DNA from: Bacillota bacterium
GTDB taxonomy: Bacteria; Bacillota; Clostridia; Lachnospirales; Lachnospiraceae
Assembly (NCBI GenBank): GCA_023409535.1
Contig: JAEYGZ010000047.1
Location: 1 to 64,000 of the forward strand
Reading direction: 5' to 3'
Length of the DNA stretch: 64,000 bases
Below the pieces are notes generated by a model. That model saw only the letters and a program-made list of their open reading frames with translations, made no database searches and was not told the DNA's origin. A program made the translations under genes and the position numbers. Position 1 is the stretch's first letter. The number at the start of each line of letters is the position of its first letter. Positions 51,092 to 59,692 of the stretch are shown piece after piece.

Positions 51092-52051
51092 ATGAGTAAG
51101 GGTAAAACCGAAACACTTGATTTAACAAAAAACCCCCAAAAGAAGAATGAGAATATATTCACCTACATCATGCATCATAAATGGTTATACATTATGCTGC
51201 TGCCTGGCTTGCTGTATTTTATAATCTTCCGTTATATCCCAATGGGAGGTATTATTATAGCTTTTAAGCAATACAGTCCGTTTACGGGAATTTGGGATAG
51301 TCCATGGGTGGGATTGAAGCATTTTCAGTTATTTTTTAAAGGAAGAGATTTTCTTACCGTATTAAAGAATACCCTCGGAATTTCATTATTAAATCTGATA
51401 TTTTTCTTTCCGGCGCCGATTATTCTTTCTTTATTATTGAATGAAATCCGCTCGCAAAAGTATAAGAGAATATCGCAGACTTTTATCTACATACCGCACT
51501 TTGTATCCTGGGTTATCGTTGCGAGTCTCACTTACCAGCTGTTTAACTCAACCGACGGCATTGTAAATATGGTGATCCGGGAGATAATAGGGCATCCGCT
51601 GGAGTTTCTTTCTAAACCGCATTTCTTTAAGGGACTGATTGTGGGACAGAGCATGTGGAAGGAAACCGGTTACGGCACAATTATCTTCTTAGCGGCGCTT
51701 GCAGGCGTTGACGTCCAGCTTTACGAAGCAGCCAAGGTAGACGGTGCCGGAAAGGCGAGATTACTCTGGCATATCACCTTACCGGCGATTCGCAGCGTAA
51801 TCGTTCTGATGCTTATTCTCAGAGTAGGCTCCCTGATGAATACCGGTTACGAACAGATCTTCCTGATGGAAAATGATCTAAATCGCTCCGCTGCAGAAGT
51901 ATTTGATACTTATGTATATACGAAGGGTATTATAAATGCACAGTACTCCTATAGTACAGCCGCCGGTTTGTTTAAATCGGTCGTTGGTATCATTCTGGTG
52001 CTTGGTTCTAACAAATTGGCGAAAAAGTTTGGCGAGACGGGAATTTATTAG
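51092..52051 (+). CDS. Sugar ABC transporter permease (LplB/YteP type)
   Basis: A 319-residue, six-helix CUT1 permease. Family signature FRYIPMGGIIIAFKQY at about 49-64 and EAA loop EAAKVDGAGKARLLWHITLP. The binding-protein-dependent partner genes follow at 52067 and 52996. No ATPase is encoded. AAGGAGGAGG precedes the ATG. The YteP/YtcP group is known from rhamnogalacturonan oligosaccharide uptake in Bacillus, which fits the PL11 gene downstream. Confidence 0.9.
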   Translation: MSKGKTETLDLTKNPQKKNENIFTYIMHHKWLYIMLLPGLLYFIIFRYIPMGGIIIAFKQYSPFTGIWDSPWVGLKHFQLFFKGRDFLTVLKNTLGISLLNLIFFFPAPIILSLLLNEIRSQKYKRISQTFIYIPHFVSWVIVASLTYQLFNSTDGIVNMVIREIIGHPLEFLSKPHFFKGLIVGQSMWKETGYGTIIFLAALAGVDVQLYEAAKVDGAGKARLLWHITLPAIRSVIVLMLILRVGSLMNTGYEQIFLMENDLNRSAAEVFDTYVYTKGIINAQYSYSTAAGLFKSVVGIILVLGSNKLAKKFGETGIY

Positions 52052-52066
52052 AAAGGAGCCGCGCGT

Positions 52067-52957
52067 ATGGCAAAAATAAACAATAAGATCAGAGCCGGTA
52101 AAGGAGAACAGATAGCGCAGGTTATGATCTATGTCGTTGTCGGTTTATTCGCAATCGCGACAGTACTGCCCTTTATCTATATTTTGGCCGGTTCCTTTGC
52201 AACGGAACGTGAGCTGACAGAGAAAGCCTTCTTTCTGTTTCCGACCAAGATTTCCTTCAATGCCTATAAGTATATTACCGAAACCGGAGATATCTTTGTG
52301 GGGCTGAGAAATTCACTCATCATGACATTATTAGGTACTGGGATTAACATGATTTTCACCACAACCTTTGCCTATCCCCTGGCAAAAGCAAATTTAAAGG
52401 GAAGAAATATCATTTTGAACTTTGTTATTGTTACTATGCTGTTTTCCGGAGGTATGATTCCGACTTATATATTAATGGGAACCCTGAATCTAAAGGATTC
52501 TTATCTGGGCTTAGCTCTGATGGGAGCTATCAGTCCCTTTAATATGATTATTGTTAAGAACTTCTTCCAGGAGCTTCCGAAGGAATTGGAGGAGGCAGCC
52601 TATATCGACGGCTGCAATGACCTGAAGATATTCCTTAAGGTGGTACTTCCCTTGTCCAAGCCGGTTCTCGCTTCCGTTGGATTGTTCTATGCGGTAGGAC
52701 ATTGGAATGATTATTTCGGTGCCATGATCTACTTAAAGCCGGATAAGGAAGTAGTACAGATTGTCCTTCGGCGTATTATTCTTTTGGCAGCGGGAGTTCA
52801 GACAGATATTATGAATTTTGATCTCATGGGTCCGCCGCCGGACAAAGCGGTAAAAATGGCGGCTACCGTAGTAGCCACAGTACCTATCCTGATGGTATAT
52901 CCGTTTATACAAAAGTATTTTGCACAGGGTGTAATGGTTGGCGCCGTAAAAGGCTGA
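52067..52957 (+). CDS. Sugar ABC transporter permease (LplC/YtcP type)
   Basis: A 296-residue CUT1 permease; the EAA loop reads EAAYIDGCNDLKIFLKVVLP and the end, QKYFAQGVMVGAVKG, is the conserved family terminus. It begins 15 bases after the first permease with GAAAGGAG. It is similar in type to the permease at 34617, but the two loci are clearly different copies. Confidence 0.9.
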   Translation: MAKINNKIRAGKGEQIAQVMIYVVVGLFAIATVLPFIYILAGSFATERELTEKAFFLFPTKISFNAYKYITETGDIFVGLRNSLIMTLLGTGINMIFTTTFAYPLAKANLKGRNIILNFVIVTMLFSGGMIPTYILMGTLNLKDSYLGLALMGAISPFNMIIVKNFFQELPKELEEAAYIDGCNDLKIFLKVVLPLSKPVLASVGLFYAVGHWNDYFGAMIYLKPDKEVVQIVLRRIILLAAGVQTDIMNFDLMGPPPDKAVKMAATVVATVPILMVYPFIQKYFAQGVMVGAVKG

Positions 52958-52995
52958 CCGACCTTATTATAACCATAGAATGAAGGAGGTTTGTT

Positions 52996-54600
52996 ATGAA
53001 AAAAGAGAGCTTAAGAAAAATCATTGCTATGCTTTTAGTAACAATGATGGCAGTGGCAAGCTTAGCAGGCTGTTCAGCAAAGGAGCCTGCAAGCACTGAC
53101 GGCGGTGCAAAGCAGGAGGCGACAGCAGCACCCCAGAGCGGAGATAAGACAGAAGCGGCAGCAGAAACACCTGCAGGACCTGCAGAGATCACATTTATGA
53201 CCTTTGATTACGACGGAAGTCCTTTATCCGGTCCTTATGCAGAGGAAGTAATTGCAAAGATGGAAGAGTACACCAACACCAAGGTATCCTTTGACTGGGT
53301 ACCAAGTGACAGCTACGAAGAGAAGATGACACTTGCTCTTGCAGATCCGGACAGCATGCCTATGATTATGGCCGTCGGCAGCATGACCGGCGCTGTTGTA
53401 AGCGCTGCAGAGGCAGGCGCCTTCTGGGATTTAAGCAGCCATATTACAGATGCTGCTGCGTACCCTAATCTGTCTCAGGCGAACCCCAATGTTAATAATG
53501 TACTTACCGTAAACGGGAAATTAATCGGTATCTATCGCGCAAGAGACATTGGCAGAAACGGCTTTGGCTATCGTAAGGATTGGGCTGATAAGCTTGGACT
53601 CAGCGAGCCTAAGACAGTCGAAGATATTTACAACATGATGTATCAGTTTACTCATGGCGATCCTGACGGCAATGGCAAGAGCGATACCTACGGTTTAGCA
53701 TTATGTAAATATACCGGACCTTTTGATATTATGCAGACTTGGTTCGGCGTTGGTAACGGCTGGGTTGAGAAGGATGGCAGGCTGGTACCGGTACATCAGA
53801 CACCCGAGTACATGGAAGCGCTCAAATGGTTCAAAAAAATGTATGACGATGGCCTTGTTTATCAGGATTGGGCAGTTCGTGATACGGCTACCTGGTTAGA
53901 TTCCGTGAAGAACGGAGAATGTGGTATACTGATTGATGTTCTTGATAATGCAAGAAAACCCTGGGATTATTTCGTGACCGAGAATATTCCTTCTGTTGTT
54001 AATCCTGCAGAAACAGCATCCATGGCTTTGGTCGGTTCAATTAATGGCAAGACACTTGCAACCTCCGGATTTAACGGATTTTTCGTAATTACAAAGGCTG
54101 CAGACACAGAAGAGAAGTTAAAGGCATGCCTTAATTTCTTAGATAAAATGAACGACGACGAGATGTTACTTTTGACCGGATACGGTCTTGAAGGAGTTCA
54201 CTGGGAGAAGGATGCCGACGGAAATCTTGTTGATCTTGACTCAGCAGACAAGGTATCTCAAAAGGATTACGCTCCGTTAAATCAAACGGTTGCTTACATT
54301 CCTAGTTCAGTACCGGTCAGCATTCACCCTGTAACAACACCCAGACAGGACATCGATATGGCTACCAGGAAAGCAAATATTGATAAGGCTGTATTTAATC
54401 CGGCGGCAGGTTTGCTTGTTAATTCCGCAACCTATTCCTTAAACGGTGCTTCCCTGGATCAGGAGCTTCAGGCAGCAAGAACACAGTATATCTGCGGTGA
54501 AATTGATGAAGCCGGGCTGCAGGATGCATGGAAGAGATGGGAAGAGCTTGGCGGTACCGATGTGATTAATGAAGTTAACGCACAATATAAGCCTCAGTAA
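52996..54600 (+). CDS. Extracellular sugar-binding lipoprotein
   Basis: A 534-residue solute-binding protein with lipobox LAGC (Cys26), an Ala/Thr/Glu-rich linker (about 30-60) and the binding fold (NTKVSFDWVPSDSYEEKMTLALADPDSMP). DPDGNGKSDTYGL at about 214-226 is a calcium-binding-like loop often seen in LplA-type proteins. It feeds the two preceding permeases, presumably with rhamnogalacturonan fragments. AAGGAGG precedes the ATG. A structured RNA follows its stop. Confidence 0.9.
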   Translation: MKKESLRKIIAMLLVTMMAVASLAGCSAKEPASTDGGAKQEATAAPQSGDKTEAAAETPAGPAEITFMTFDYDGSPLSGPYAEEVIAKMEEYTNTKVSFDWVPSDSYEEKMTLALADPDSMPMIMAVGSMTGAVVSAAEAGAFWDLSSHITDAAAYPNLSQANPNVNNVLTVNGKLIGIYRARDIGRNGFGYRKDWADKLGLSEPKTVEDIYNMMYQFTHGDPDGNGKSDTYGLALCKYTGPFDIMQTWFGVGNGWVEKDGRLVPVHQTPEYMEALKWFKKMYDDGLVYQDWAVRDTATWLDSVKNGECGILIDVLDNARKPWDYFVTENIPSVVNPAETASMALVGSINGKTLATSGFNGFFVITKAADTEEKLKACLNFLDKMNDDEMLLLTGYGLEGVHWEKDADGNLVDLDSADKVSQKDYAPLNQTVAYIPSSVPVSIHPVTTPRQDIDMATRKANIDKAVFNPAAGLLVNSATYSLNGASLDQELQAARTQYICGEIDEAGLQDAWKRWEELGGTDVINEVNAQYKPQ

Positions 54601-54648
54601 TCCCGGAGCAATCTCTGAGATATGTAATTGAAAATAGAACGAAACTAC

Positions 54649-54720
54649 CTGGGGTTATGTCATTAACCGGAAAGGTTCTGATCCAACCGGATGAGAGCCG
54701 GCCCGGCGATGTAACCTCAG
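54649..54720 (+). ncRNA. 72-nt four-way-junction RNA element
   Basis: A 13-pair closing stem including G-U pairs (54649-54661 with 54708-54720) encloses three hairpins: AACC/GGTT (54665-54677), ATCC/GGAT (54681-54692) and GCCG/CGGC (54697-54707). It lies in the 188-base gap between the binding-protein gene and the PL11 gene. Length and cloverleaf-like outline recall a tRNA, but stem lengths and loop sequences do not fit one. It may be a processing or stabilising element that sets relative expression of transporter and enzymes. I recognise no known RNA family. Confidence 0.5.
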
Positions 54721-54794
54721 ATTATTATTCCTGAAAGAATACCTGGATTGTAAGCGAATATCCGGGATAACGAAGTAAAACTGGAGGATTGGTT

Positions 54795-57224
54795 ATGATA
54801 ACCGGTTTAAGAGTGAGAGAAGCAGAAGACAGTTATGTGATAATTGAATGGGATCCGCTTGCAAGGGCGGAAGGCTATCGCATCTACTGGGCAGATAAGG
54901 ATACGGTCACCATGGAGTATCTGCCGGTAGGAAAGACCACAGGATGCGTCTATCGCATAAATAAATCAACCCATGTACCGCATTATTTTAAGGTTTATCC
55001 GATCATTAATGCCATAGAACAAAGCAATGAAATTGTTTTAAAAACACCGGTGAAAAGGGTATTTCACGAGCAGCTGGAGTGTCTGAACAGGGGACTGGCG
55101 GCAATCCGGACGGGGCAGGGAATTTTCTTAAGCTGGCGGTTGCTTCTTGATGAAGTAACCGGCTACAGCGGCAGCGGTATGACAGGCACTGACTTTATCC
55201 TGTATAAGAACGGCCGGGAATTGACCCGAGTGACAGAGAGTACAAATTATATTGATATAGATGGAACCATGGAGGATAATTATTCAGTAGCAGCATTGGA
55301 TGGGAGCAGGGAATTGCCTGCCTGTGAGCCGGTCCGGGCGTGGCGTTCCGGTGATAATTATCTGGAAATTCCTTTGAAGATCCCTGAGGGCGGTATCACA
55401 CCGGCAGGGGAGGCGTATATCTACAGTGCCAATGATATGAGCGTGGGTGATGTGGACGGGGACGGAGAGTACGAATATCTGGTGAAGTGGGACCCCAGTA
55501 ATTCCCACGATGTTTCCATTAAGGGTTATACCGGTAACTGCTATATTGATTGCTACAAATTAGACGGGACCCTCCTGTGGAGATTGAATATGGGTGTGAA
55601 TATTCGTGCGGGAGCTCATTATACCCAATTCATGGTCTATGACTTTAACGGGGACGGGAAAGCGGAGATGGCGGTGAAATCCGCTCCGGGGACCAGGATG
55701 ACCCTCTATCATAAGGATGGAAGGGAGGCCGGGACCTATGATATTACGCTGCCTGAGGAAGATCGTAAAGCAGGTGTTACCCATGAAGATAATTATGTAT
55801 ATTCCGCCAAGGATTACTGGAAACATCTGATCAGAGTGTTTATGGGGTGGCATCTTCACCCTGAAGTTGTGGCAGGCAGATGGCCCGCCACTCTGGAGGA
55901 ATGCTTCGGTATCACTCCAAGATACTCCTATCCCCTGGCTCAATCGGATGCCAGGGCGCTGGCGGATTATTTTATCGAGGTCTATGCTCCTTCCAGAAGT
56001 GAGAAGAATCATCTGGAGCAGTTTGAAGGCTTTATTATGACGGGACCGGAATACCTCACCATGTTTGGCGGTGACGGTGAGGAGCTGCAGACGATACCAT
56101 ATCCGGCGCCGCGGGTGGATGACGGTTTGCTTTGGGGCGACTACAGCATGAATAGAATTGAGCCCTGCAACCGTGTGGACCGCTTCCTCTCCGGTGTGGC
56201 ATATCTTGACGGAGAGCGGCCGTACCTGATCCTGTGTCGCGGATATTATACCCGGGCGACCATTGTCGCGTATGATTTCTTCACGAACCGTTTCCGGGAG
56301 AAATTCTTTGTGGATTCCGGCTTTGTACCCATGAGTAATCCCTTTGGCGGTAATCCTCATGGAAGTACCGGAACAGACCCGGTCTACGGTATACTGGCGG
56401 GGCAGGGGAATCATAGCCTGTCCACTGCGGATGTGGACGGGGACGGCTGCCAGGAGATAATCTACGGTGCAGCGGTAATCGACCATGACGGCAGCTTGCT
56501 TTACAGCAGCTTTGGCACCCTTCCGGACGGAAGGTGGGCGAAGCTTGGTCATGGGGATGCCATGCATGTAGCCTGTATTGATCCGGACCGGCCGGGACTT
56601 GAGATCTTTAATGTATTTGAAGGAGCAAGGTCTGCGCCTTACGGCTTTGCCCTTCGGGACGCCGCAACCGGCCAGGTTCTCTTTGGGGAGTATGCGCAGG
56701 AGGATCTGGGCAGATGTATGATCGGAGATATTGATCCGAATACCAGGGGGCTGCAGGTATGGGTGAGAGAGATTTATTCCTGTAAGGGAGAGCTTCTTGA
56801 CTTACCCGGGCTTGGCACCAATATGTCCATCCGCTGGGCACCGGATCTGACAACCCAGATTACCGATGGAATAAACTATGTGGAAGGAAGGCATACGGGT
56901 GTCATCAACGATCTGACCCATGGAACGATGCTGCAGCCGGAAGGAACCCTTGCCAATAACGGAACCAAGGGAAATCCCTGCCTGGCAGCGGATATCTTTG
57001 GAGATTTCCGGGAGGAGCTTATCCTAAGAACGGAAGACAGCTCTGCAATCCGCATTTATATGAATGCCGAACTGACAAGACATAAATTATTTACCCTAAT
57101 GCATGATATCCAGTACCGGACGGGTGTGGCATGGCAGAATAACTGCTATAACCAGCCCGGATATACAAAGTTCTATTATGCCAGTGATATGGACTGGAGG
57201 TATGTACTGCCGCAGCTGGCATAA
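54795..57224 (+). CDS. Rhamnogalacturonan lyase, PL11 family (no signal peptide)
   Basis: An 809-residue enzyme. Residues 1-85 look like a fibronectin-III domain (VREAEDSYVIIEWDPLARAEGYRIYW). The PL11 core begins at LNRGLAAIRTGQGIFLSWRLL (about 97-117) and forms the calcium-rich propeller, with DVDGDGEYEY, DFNGDGKAEM and DVDGDGCQEI as visible calcium loops; the end NQPGYTKFYYASDMDW is typical of the family. It cleaves the rhamnogalacturonan I backbone by beta-elimination. There is no signal peptide, so it probably acts on imported oligosaccharides. The ATG at 54795 follows GGAGG. Confidence 0.88.
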   Translation: MITGLRVREAEDSYVIIEWDPLARAEGYRIYWADKDTVTMEYLPVGKTTGCVYRINKSTHVPHYFKVYPIINAIEQSNEIVLKTPVKRVFHEQLECLNRGLAAIRTGQGIFLSWRLLLDEVTGYSGSGMTGTDFILYKNGRELTRVTESTNYIDIDGTMEDNYSVAALDGSRELPACEPVRAWRSGDNYLEIPLKIPEGGITPAGEAYIYSANDMSVGDVDGDGEYEYLVKWDPSNSHDVSIKGYTGNCYIDCYKLDGTLLWRLNMGVNIRAGAHYTQFMVYDFNGDGKAEMAVKSAPGTRMTLYHKDGREAGTYDITLPEEDRKAGVTHEDNYVYSAKDYWKHLIRVFMGWHLHPEVVAGRWPATLEECFGITPRYSYPLAQSDARALADYFIEVYAPSRSEKNHLEQFEGFIMTGPEYLTMFGGDGEELQTIPYPAPRVDDGLLWGDYSMNRIEPCNRVDRFLSGVAYLDGERPYLILCRGYYTRATIVAYDFFTNRFREKFFVDSGFVPMSNPFGGNPHGSTGTDPVYGILAGQGNHSLSTADVDGDGCQEIIYGAAVIDHDGSLLYSSFGTLPDGRWAKLGHGDAMHVACIDPDRPGLEIFNVFEGARSAPYGFALRDAATGQVLFGEYAQEDLGRCMIGDIDPNTRGLQVWVREIYSCKGELLDLPGLGTNMSIRWAPDLTTQITDGINYVEGRHTGVINDLTHGTMLQPEGTLANNGTKGNPCLAADIFGDFREELILRTEDSSAIRIYMNAELTRHKLFTLMHDIQYRTGVAWQNNCYNQPGYTKFYYASDMDWRYVLPQLA

Positions 57225-57402
57225 GGGGCAGAAGATATGTTAGAAGGCAGGTAATATATAGCAGGCCGGGAAGATAGCTGAGAGAAGAAAGCCCGGGAAA
57301 TACAGGCCGAAGAAGCAAGATCAGGAAAGATAGATCAGGAAAAAAGATCGAACAGGACACAAAAAAGGATAAACGGAGGGATAAAAGAAAGGGAAGGGAA
57401 TA
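57225..57402 (+). other. Purine-rich intergenic spacer
   Basis: A 178-base gap made largely of A and G on the plus strand, with short repeats such as AGATCAGGAAA (twice near 57318-57345) and GGGAAG/GGGAAT near the end, where the ribosome site of the next gene lies. The long minus-strand frame across it is an effect of this composition. No hairpin terminator is visible, so the flanking enzyme genes may be cotranscribed. Confidence 0.6.
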
Positions 57403-58662
57403 ATGATGAAAGCACATTTAATCGGAACAATTGATATTACGGCAGCAGGAGGAAATAAAGGACTGCTGGGGGACCTGGACGGGGACGGAAGGATGGAGCT
57501 GGTGATGCTGCAGGCGGACGGGAATATTGACGACCGTTATGTACCCCATCAGGTGACCTGCATTACAGCCTATCGCCTGAATGGACAAATGATGTGGCAG
57601 GTTGGTACTCCCACAGAGCATCCCGGCGGAACGGGCTCTGATTTTCCTGCGCAGATCTATGATATAGACGGCGACGGCAAGCTGGAGGTGCTCTGCGTGA
57701 TGAAAAAGGATTTTCTCGTATTGGACGGCAGCACGGGTAAGGTTAAAAAGAGTTATCAACTGCCGGGAGAGGAAGCTCATGACTGTATCATCATTGCCAA
57801 TCTGAGAGGACAGGAACATTCCCGGGATATCATATTAAAGGATCGTTACCATAAGATGTGGGCGCTTGATAATGAATTCAATCTTCTTTGGACCCATGAG
57901 GGCAACCTTGGACATTTCCCCTGGGCAGCGGACATCAACGGTGACGGTTATGATGAGGTGATGGCAGGCTATGACTTGCTGGATCATAATGGTCAGCTTC
58001 TGTGGTCCTGTAAGGATCTGGACGATCATGCAGACTGTCTGTGGGTCGGAGATGTGAACGGTGACGGCAAGCCGGAATGGGTAGTCGGCGGCAGTGTGAC
58101 CTGTATGTACGACAGGGACGGCAAGGAGCTTTGGAGATATGAAGGCTCCATAGAATCCCAGCATGTGGCACTGGGCAGGTTCTGTAAGGATAAGCCGGGG
58201 CTGCAGATCGCAGGCCTGGACCGTATCCGCCGGGGGGATGGTTATAAGGGCCAGTGGGATGGCAAGGACGGAATGTTCCTGCTTGATCAGGAAGGGAAGG
58301 AGCTCTGGAAGGAGGAGCGTACAACCAAGGGATGGCTGACCATTGTGGATACCTTGAGCAACTGGAACGGTGAGGGAGAGGATTATATTCTCGCTTACCG
58401 CAGAGGAGGCGGTGTCAATCCGGCTCTTTACACCGGGGAGATGGAACCGGTGCTTGTATTTGGAGAGGATGGCTATGTACTGCATGGGGATTTATTTGGC
58501 AGAGGCAAGGAAGAGGTTATCGTTTATACGGCCGCGACGGCTTACATTTATTCCGGAACTCCCTATGATTTCGGATATCCTGCGACAATGAAACCTGTTC
58601 TCCAGACCAGAAGACAATATGCTGCAACCCTGTATCCGGGCGGCGAGTATCCGTTAATGTAA
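57403..58662 (+). CDS. FG-GAP/VCBS propeller protein related to PL11 enzymes
   Basis: A 419-residue protein made almost entirely of propeller blades with calcium loops: DLDGDGRMEL (about 24), DIDGDGKLEV (about 88), DINGDGYDEV (about 178) and DVNGDGKPEW (about 217). It resembles the calcium-dependent propeller of rhamnogalacturonan lyases but is shorter and lacks the PL11 N-terminal part and a signal peptide. It could be a lyase acting on short rhamnogalacturonan fragments or a binding protein; I cannot assign a reaction. GGGAAGGGAA precedes a double ATG. Confidence 0.7.
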   Translation: MMKAHLIGTIDITAAGGNKGLLGDLDGDGRMELVMLQADGNIDDRYVPHQVTCITAYRLNGQMMWQVGTPTEHPGGTGSDFPAQIYDIDGDGKLEVLCVMKKDFLVLDGSTGKVKKSYQLPGEEAHDCIIIANLRGQEHSRDIILKDRYHKMWALDNEFNLLWTHEGNLGHFPWAADINGDGYDEVMAGYDLLDHNGQLLWSCKDLDDHADCLWVGDVNGDGKPEWVVGGSVTCMYDRDGKELWRYEGSIESQHVALGRFCKDKPGLQIAGLDRIRRGDGYKGQWDGKDGMFLLDQEGKELWKEERTTKGWLTIVDTLSNWNGEGEDYILAYRRGGGVNPALYTGEMEPVLVFGEDGYVLHGDLFGRGKEEVIVYTAATAYIYSGTPYDFGYPATMKPVLQTRRQYAATLYPGGEYPLM

Positions 58663-58770
58663 TAATATATTGTATTGAAAAATATTCCAAAGTGGAGTAG
58701 AATCGGACCAGGAATGTGGAGAAACGGCTTAATGAGATAAGCTGGAAATACGAAAAAAGGAGTCGGGATA

Positions 58771-59577
58771 ATGGATAAGAAGTTTAAGAACATTTATGTA
58801 TGCTTCCCGGAGGGCAAGCATAAGGTACTGACGATGAGCTATGATGACGGGCGGATAGAAGACAGACGCCTGGTGGAGATCTTTAATAACTATGGAATTA
58901 AGGGAACCTTTCATGTCAATTCAGGCATTCGTTCAGAGGAAAGAATTCCTGTATCGGAGTACAAAATGCTGTATCGCGGTCATGAGGTATCGGCTCATAC
59001 CAGTACCCATCCCACCATCAGCCGCTGTCCTATCGATCAGGTGGCTCTTCAGGTCCTGGAGGACCGCAGAGAGCTGGAGAAGGCGGTAGGTTATCCGGTC
59101 AGGGGAATGTCCTATCCCAACGGATCCTATACCAAAGAGATTATCGGTATGCTCCCTTCTCTGGGAATTCAGTATTCAAGGGTCGTGGGGAATTCGGATG
59201 GCTTCGGAATTCCTGAGAACTTTCTGGAATGGAAGGCGACCTGCCACCATAATCATAATCTGATGAAGCTTGGGGAAGAATTCTTAGGCTTACATAAAAC
59301 CCAATACCTGTATATGATGTATGTATGGGGGCATAGCTATGAATTTACCAATAATGATAACTGGCGTCTCATGGAGGAATTCTGCCAGCTGGTCGGCTAT
59401 CGGGATGAGATCTGGTACGCTACCAACATACAGATCGTGGATTATCAGGACGCGGCAAAGCGTCTCCAGTTTACCGTAGAAGCAGACCGTGTTTATAATC
59501 CTTCCTTCCAATCCGTCTGGATCAGCGTTGATAATAAGATCTATGAGGTCAAGGGCGGCAAGACGATAGCAATATAA
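58771..59577 (+). CDS. Polysaccharide deacetylase-family (CE4-like) protein
   Basis: A 268-residue cytoplasmic protein. Motif 1 is TMSYDDG (about 21-27, catalytic base and metal Asp), motif 2 is HTSTHPT (about 75-81, the two metal histidines) and motif 3 is MSYPNGSYT (about 113-121). The last 50 residues form a beta-rich extension. Without a signal peptide and beside PL11-type genes, it probably removes acetyl groups from imported pectin fragments; the substrate is inferred. AAAGGAG precedes the ATG. A terminator follows. Confidence 0.82.
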   Translation: MDKKFKNIYVCFPEGKHKVLTMSYDDGRIEDRRLVEIFNNYGIKGTFHVNSGIRSEERIPVSEYKMLYRGHEVSAHTSTHPTISRCPIDQVALQVLEDRRELEKAVGYPVRGMSYPNGSYTKEIIGMLPSLGIQYSRVVGNSDGFGIPENFLEWKATCHHNHNLMKLGEEFLGLHKTQYLYMMYVWGHSYEFTNNDNWRLMEEFCQLVGYRDEIWYATNIQIVDYQDAAKRLQFTVEADRVYNPSFQSVWISVDNKIYEVKGGKTIAI

Positions 59578-59589
59578 ATAAAATTCAGG

Positions 59590-59636
59590 ATACACCTGCG
59601 GCATTATGATTAATGTATGCAGGTGTATTACTTTTT
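59590..59636 (+). terminator. Intrinsic terminator of the rhamnogalacturonan locus
   Basis: ATACACCTGC (59590-59599) pairs with GCAGGTGTAT (59619-59628), followed by TACTTTTTT. Confidence 0.85.
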
Positions 59637-59645
59637 TCAGGAATA

Positions 59646-59654
59646 TGCTATAAT
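59646..59654 (+). promoter_or_regulatory. Extended -10 promoter of the KdpD/KdpE-like genes
   Basis: TGC followed by a perfect TATAAT (59649-59654) forms an extended -10 element about 40 bases before the kinase gene. No good -35 hexamer is seen at 17 bases, which extended -10 promoters do not need. Confidence 0.55.
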
Positions 59655-59692
59655 CTATAGGGAATTTATCGATATTGTCGGAGGTATTTATC

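Noticed and set aside
54649..54720. tRNA gene
   Set aside because: The closing stem is 13 pairs, the inner stems are four pairs, and the T-loop TTC and D-loop signatures are missing.
55560..56567. 335-codon minus-strand gene opposite the PL11 lyase
   Set aside because: It is antisense to a clearly coding gene, has no family features, and arises from codon bias of the opposite strand.
57091..57417. 108-codon minus-strand hydrophobic protein
   Set aside because: It is produced by translating the complement of a purine-rich spacer (Leu/Ser/Phe/Pro repeats); no ribosome site.
57835..58485. 216-codon minus-strand gene opposite the propeller protein
   Set aside because: Shadow frame; the plus strand contains regular calcium-binding propeller loops.
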